A DNA stretch of 7,890 nt, from NCBI GenBank assembly GCA_002367375.1, contig DFBR01000040.1, positions 5,960 through 13,849 on the forward strand. The letters are read 5' to 3'. Each line of letters begins with the position of its first letter. The stretch's first letter is position 1. The translations under genes were made by a program, and so were the position numbers. The stretch is from Erythrobacter sp. UBA3075. GTDB lineage: Bacteria; Pseudomonadota; Alphaproteobacteria; Sphingomonadales; Sphingomonadaceae. The notes under the pieces were generated by a model. That model was not told the origin of the DNA and did not search any database. It was given only the letters and a program-made list of their open reading frames with translations. This document shows, piece by piece, positions 5,440 through 7,890 of this stretch.

Positions 5440-6717
5440 ATGCGCACACTTTCCATCCCCTTCCGCCTGCCTGTGAAGCATCTTTCCGCCCTTTTCGGTG
5501 TGCTTGCGCTTGTGCTGCTGTGCATCGTCGCGGTGACATCGCTGACGGCGCAAGTATCCGGAAATCGCGGTATTGCGCCCGTTGCAAGCAGCAGCGACAT
5601 CGACGTTAGCGGGATCGAAGTGAACGCGACCGGAGGCAGCCCAGAAGAAGCGCGCACCAACGGCTGGAGAGAAGCGCAACGCCGGGCGTGGGAGCAGCTC
5701 GACGGACCTTCGATTTCGGATGACCGACTCGATTCGCTGGTTGCCGCCATCGTAGTTGAACAAGAAAACATCGGCCCGCGCCGCTATGTGGCAAGGTTGG
5801 GCGTTATTTTTGACCGGCAGCGGGCAGGCGCGCTGTTAGGCTCAACCAGTTCGCGCACCCGCTCGGCACCGATGCTGACATTGCCGACACTGATTTCCGG
5901 CGGCACGCAGACGATGTTCGAAGTGCGCAATCCGTGGCAGCGGGCGTGGGCGCAATACCAGTTTGGTTCGAGCGCGATCGATTATGTTCGCCCCTCGGGT
6001 GCAGGCGGCGAATCGCTCCTGTTGACCTATGGCCAAACCGGTCGCCGCAGCCGGGCATGGTGGAACAATATTCTCGACCTGTTCGGCGCGGCGGATGTGG
6101 TCGTGCCGATTGCCAATCTGCGCTGGGAGTATCCCGGTGGCCCGGTAGAAGGGCATTTCACCGCGCGCTATGGCCCGGATAATCGCTTTCTCGACGAATT
6201 CACTTTGCGCGCCGAAAGCGCCTCGGCCTTGCCAGCCATGCTCAATCGGGCGGTAGAACGCTTTGATGGCATATATTCCGAGGCGCTCGCAGCTGGTCGC
6301 TTGCGGCCTGACCCAACGCTGACGCTCGGCAATGTAGAACTCAGCCCAGCCTTGCGCGCACTCCTTGCCGAAGCGCGCCGGGCAGAGGCGGCAGAGAATG
6401 TCGGGACACAAGTTCCTGCCGGTATTGAAGCAGGCACCGGCTCAGACCCGGCACCGCAGCCCACGGCAACGGCAGCGGCCGCTGCCAGCTATGTGGTGCA
6501 GGTCGCCACACCTGATGCAACCTCGTTCGACAACGCGCTTTCGCTGCTGCGTGGCACACCCGGCGTGAGCGGTGTGGCGGTCAATTCCACGGCGATTGGC
6601 GGCGCATCTGTGCTGCGTGTAACCTATGCGGGCGAGCTTTCCACGCTTGCTGGCGCCTTGCGTTCGCGCGGCTGGGCGGTGAATGAAGGGTCGAACGCGC
6701 TCGGCATTTCGCGCTAG
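5440..6717 (+). CDS. Exported DUF2066-like protein with C-terminal HMA-like fold
   Basis: The 425-residue product has a basic start and one hydrophobic segment (about 16-34). This is either a signal peptide (possible cut after Ala37) or an N-terminal anchor, so the body is probably periplasmic. Residues 60-135 (a helix [21 protein letters not shown], then [20 protein letters not shown]) weakly resemble DUF2066 proteins. A middle region (about 160-310) is of no family I can name. An Ala/Pro/Thr-rich linker (about 318-349) leads to residues 350-423, whose beta-alpha-beta-beta-alpha-beta order (YVVQVAT, helix [20 protein letters not shown], helix [10 protein letters not shown]) resembles a heavy-metal-associated domain but lacks its CxxC, so metal binding is doubtful. 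ATG 5440 has no clear ribosome site, but upstream codons give no better start and would break the signal segment. It lies 19 bases before hda, probably co-transcribed. The function is unknown. Confidence 0.7.
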   Translation: MRTLSIPFRLPVKHLSALFGVLALVLLCIVAVTSLTAQVSGNRGIAPVASSSDIDVSGIEVNATGGSPEEARTNGWREAQRRAWEQLDGPSISDDRLDSLVAAIVVEQENIGPRRYVARLGVIFDRQRAGALLGSTSSRTRSAPMLTLPTLISGGTQTMFEVRNPWQRAWAQYQFGSSAIDYVRPSGAGGESLLLTYGQTGRRSRAWWNNILDLFGAADVVVPIANLRWEYPGGPVEGHFTARYGPDNRFLDEFTLRAESASALPAMLNRAVERFDGIYSEALAAGRLRPDPTLTLGNVELSPALRALLAEARRAEAAENVGTQVPAGIEAGTGSDPAPQPTATAAAAASYVVQVATPDATSFDNALSLLRGTPGVSGVAVNSTAIGGASVLRVTYAGELSTLAGALRSRGWAVNEGSNALGISR

Positions 6718-6724
6718 GCGCTGA

Positions 6725-6730
6725 CAGGAG
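6725..6730 (+). promoter_or_regulatory. Ribosome binding site that fixes the hda GTG start
   Basis: CAGGAG lies six bases before GTG 6737 and is the only good Shine-Dalgarno match in the 19-base gap. It supports GTG as the start, which also keeps the N-terminal clamp-binding motif in the protein. Confidence 0.7.
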
Positions 6731-6736
6731 CGCCCG

Positions 6737-7342
6737 GTGGAGCAAATCGCCCTCCCATTGAAGGCTGGAAACGGTCCCGCACGGATCGTGGTCGGCGCGG
6801 GCAATGCGCATGTCGCCGAAGCTCTGGTGGCGCCCGAAAACTGGCCTTTCCGCACCGCAGTTCTCACCGGTCCGCAGCGTTCGGGAAAATCGCTGTTCGC
6901 GCGTTGGTTTGCCGAGAGCGGAGCGGGCGAAGCGCTGGACGACGCGCACAAGCTGGATGAAGATGCGATATTCCACCGCTGGAACCGCGCGCAGGAAAGC
7001 GGCACCGCGCTGTTGATTGTTGGTGGAGAGCCGCCGTGGGATATTGCTTTGCCAGATCTCAAATCGCGTCTCGGCGGATCGCTCCAGCTCGATATCGGCC
7101 TGCCCGATGACGAAATGGCGCAGGAGTTGCTGATGTCTCTGGCGGAGGAACGAGGATTGCCGCTGCCCGCAGATGCCGCGGGCTACCTCATCCCGCGCGC
7201 GAACCGGTCCTATGCTGATCTTGAACGGCTGGTTGCCACTATCGATCGCTTGTCTCTGGAACGAAAGACCCCACCTACGCAGGGTATATGGCGTGCAGCA
7301 CTCGAAGCGTTGCACGGTCCAGACGAGCCCCGCTTGCTTTGA
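6737..7342 (+). CDS. hda: HdaA-type DnaA regulatory inactivator (DnaA-like ATPase)
   Basis: Hda binds the DNA-loaded sliding clamp and stimulates DnaA-ATP hydrolysis after initiation, preventing re-initiation. The 201-residue protein starts at GTG with QIALPL (residues 3-8), matching the clamp-binding hexapeptide at the same end of E. coli Hda (QLSLPL). It then shows a DnaA-type AAA+ core without the DNA-binding domain IV: Walker A GPQRSGKS (45-52), a Walker B-like LDDAHKLDED (67-76), sensor-1-like VGGEPPW (95-101), DLKSRL (107-112) with the likely arginine finger Arg111, and a sensor-2-type helix RSYADLERLVATIDRL (157-172). Unlike the altered P-loop of E. coli Hda, this Walker A is canonical, as in alphaproteobacterial HdaA. 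It follows the DUF2066-like gene by 19 bases, and a terminator lies over its stop codon. Confidence 0.88.
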   Translation: MEQIALPLKAGNGPARIVVGAGNAHVAEALVAPENWPFRTAVLTGPQRSGKSLFARWFAESGAGEALDDAHKLDEDAIFHRWNRAQESGTALLIVGGEPPWDIALPDLKSRLGGSLQLDIGLPDDEMAQELLMSLAEERGLPLPADAAGYLIPRANRSYADLERLVATIDRLSLERKTPPTQGIWRAALEALHGPDEPRLL

Positions 7343-7351
7343 GCGGGTTTT
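7329..7351 (+). terminator. Intrinsic terminator overlapping the hda stop codon
   Basis: CCCGCT (7329-7334) pairs with AGCGGG (7342-7347) around a seven-base loop, and TTTT (7348-7351) follows at once. The stem is GC-rich and perfect. The TGA of hda (7340-7342) lies in the loop and the right arm, so a ribosome terminating on hda would cover the hairpin. It separates the DUF2066-like/hda unit from cysE. Confidence 0.65.
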
Positions 7352-7371
7352 GATGGGAAACTGAAGTTACC

Positions 7372-7890
7372 ATGTTCGAACGGCTCATCAGCTATCTGGA
7401 ATCGGTCCATGCGCGCGACCCGGCACCGCGCTCGCGCTGGGAAATCCTGCTATATCCCGGCGTGCTGGCGCTGGGCCTGCATAAGGTTGGGCATTGGCTG
7501 TTTGAGGCCGAAATGTTCCTGCTTGCGCGGCTGGTCAATCATTTTAGCCGTTTCCTGACCGCTATCGACATTCATCCCGGTGCGAAGATTGGCGCGAATC
7601 TGTTCATCGATCACGGCTTTACCGTGATCGGGGAAACCGCCGAGATCGGTGACAATGTGACGATTTATCAATGCGTCACGCTTGGCGGCACCAATCCCAC
7701 AAACGGCAAGGGTGGTAAGCGTCACCCTACTCTGGAAGACAATGTCATTATCGGATCGGGCGCGCAGATTATCGGGCCAATCACGATCGGAGCGCGCGCG
7801 CGCGTTGGTGCCAATGCGGTCGTTACCGACGATGTGCCTGAAGGCGCGACGATGATCGGCTTGAAGGCGCGCTCCACGCTGATGCCTGCA
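7372..7890 (+). CDS. cysE: Serine O-acetyltransferase, 3' end beyond the window
   Basis: CysE acetylates L-serine with acetyl-CoA, the first step of cysteine synthesis. The visible 173 residues read open to the last base. They contain an N-terminal helical part (1-62) and then the left-handed beta-helix of hexapeptide repeats: IDIHPGAKIG (65-74), FIDHGFTVIGE (78-88), AEIGDNVTIYQCVTLGGT (90-107), GKRHP (115-119), IIGSGAQIIGPITIG (126-140) and VGANAVVTDDVPEGATMIG (145-163). Catalytic His81 (after Asp80) and His118 align with E. coli His158 and His193, so this protein is about 77 residues shorter at the N-terminus. It is therefore the short class rather than the hexamer-forming E. coli type. GAAG (7363-7366), five bases before ATG, is a fair ribosome site. 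No clear promoter is seen in the 29 bases after hda, so it may lie inside hda. Confidence 0.93.
   Translation, partial: MFERLISYLESVHARDPAPRSRWEILLYPGVLALGLHKVGHWLFEAEMFLLARLVNHFSRFLTAIDIHPGAKIGANLFIDHGFTVIGETAEIGDNVTIYQCVTLGGTNPTNGKGGKRHPTLEDNVIIGSGAQIIGPITIGARARVGANAVVTDDVPEGATMIGLKARSTLMPA

Noticed and set aside
4796..5476. 226-codon + strand open frame across purM
   Set aside because: It lies opposite strongly conserved purM motifs, so it is a coding-strand shadow.
5440..5550. Lipobox at Cys28 of the DUF2066-like protein
   Set aside because: The residues before the cysteine are V-L-L, with no small residue at -1, so lipidation is not supported. An ordinary signal peptide or anchor fits better.
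5842..6411. 189-codon antisense open frame in the DUF2066-like gene
   Set aside because: No domain is recognisable. The + strand frame has a signal segment, family-like regions and a following coupled gene.
6581..7315. 244-codon antisense open frame opposite hda
   Set aside because: The hda product has Walker A, sensor and clamp-binding motifs. The antisense product is Arg/Ser/Ala-rich with no motif.
7792..7804. Alternating GC run, possible Z-DNA or simple repeat
   Set aside because: Thirteen bases of GCGC coding Ala-Arg in cysE are expected in GC-rich DNA and fit the reading frame.

Overview
This window looks like ordinary chromosomal DNA from an alphaproteobacterium, most likely of the order Sphingomonadales and plausibly of the Erythrobacteraceae. 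The evidence is the moderately high GC content, the holC / lipoprotein / ndk arrangement, the short HdaA-type protein whose predicted clamp-binding motif is QIALPL, and the general character of the proteins. The taxonomic call is an inference, because there is no rRNA or other definitive marker. No mobile element, CRISPR array, tRNA or rRNA gene is visible, and no gene-free stretch exceeds about 125 bases.

Left part (1-2080, + strand): holC (DNA polymerase III chi subunit), a small acidic lipoprotein of unknown function, ndk (nucleoside diphosphate kinase), and an NTF2/SnoaL-like protein of unknown function. The gap after ndk is AT-rich and holds two small hairpins, one a plausible terminator.

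Middle part (5371-2077, - strand): a compact three-gene unit purM, purN, sulfotransferase. purM and purN overlap by 8 bases, and the sulfotransferase starts 3 bases after the purN stop. PurN carries an extra C-terminal MmcQ/YjbR-like domain. The sulfotransferase converges on the NTF2-like gene so tightly that their stop codons share the palindrome CTAG.

Right part (5440-7890, + strand): a secreted or membrane-anchored protein of weak DUF2066 type with a C-terminal heavy-metal-associated-like (HMA-like) fold lacking CxxC, then hda/hdaA (regulatory inactivation of DnaA), a good intrinsic terminator wrapped around the hda stop codon, and the start of cysE (serine O-acetyltransferase), which runs off the window end.

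Functionally the genes are mostly housekeeping: replication (holC, hda), nucleotide supply (ndk, purM, purN) and cysteine synthesis (cysE). The best candidates for something undescribed are the PurN-YjbR fusion, the sulfotransferase built into a purine operon, and a pair of near-identical direct repeats, 31-32 bp apart, flanking an inverted repeat in the 68-base region between the divergent purM and DUF2066-like genes. I found no convincing new defence, mobile or RNA-guided system.
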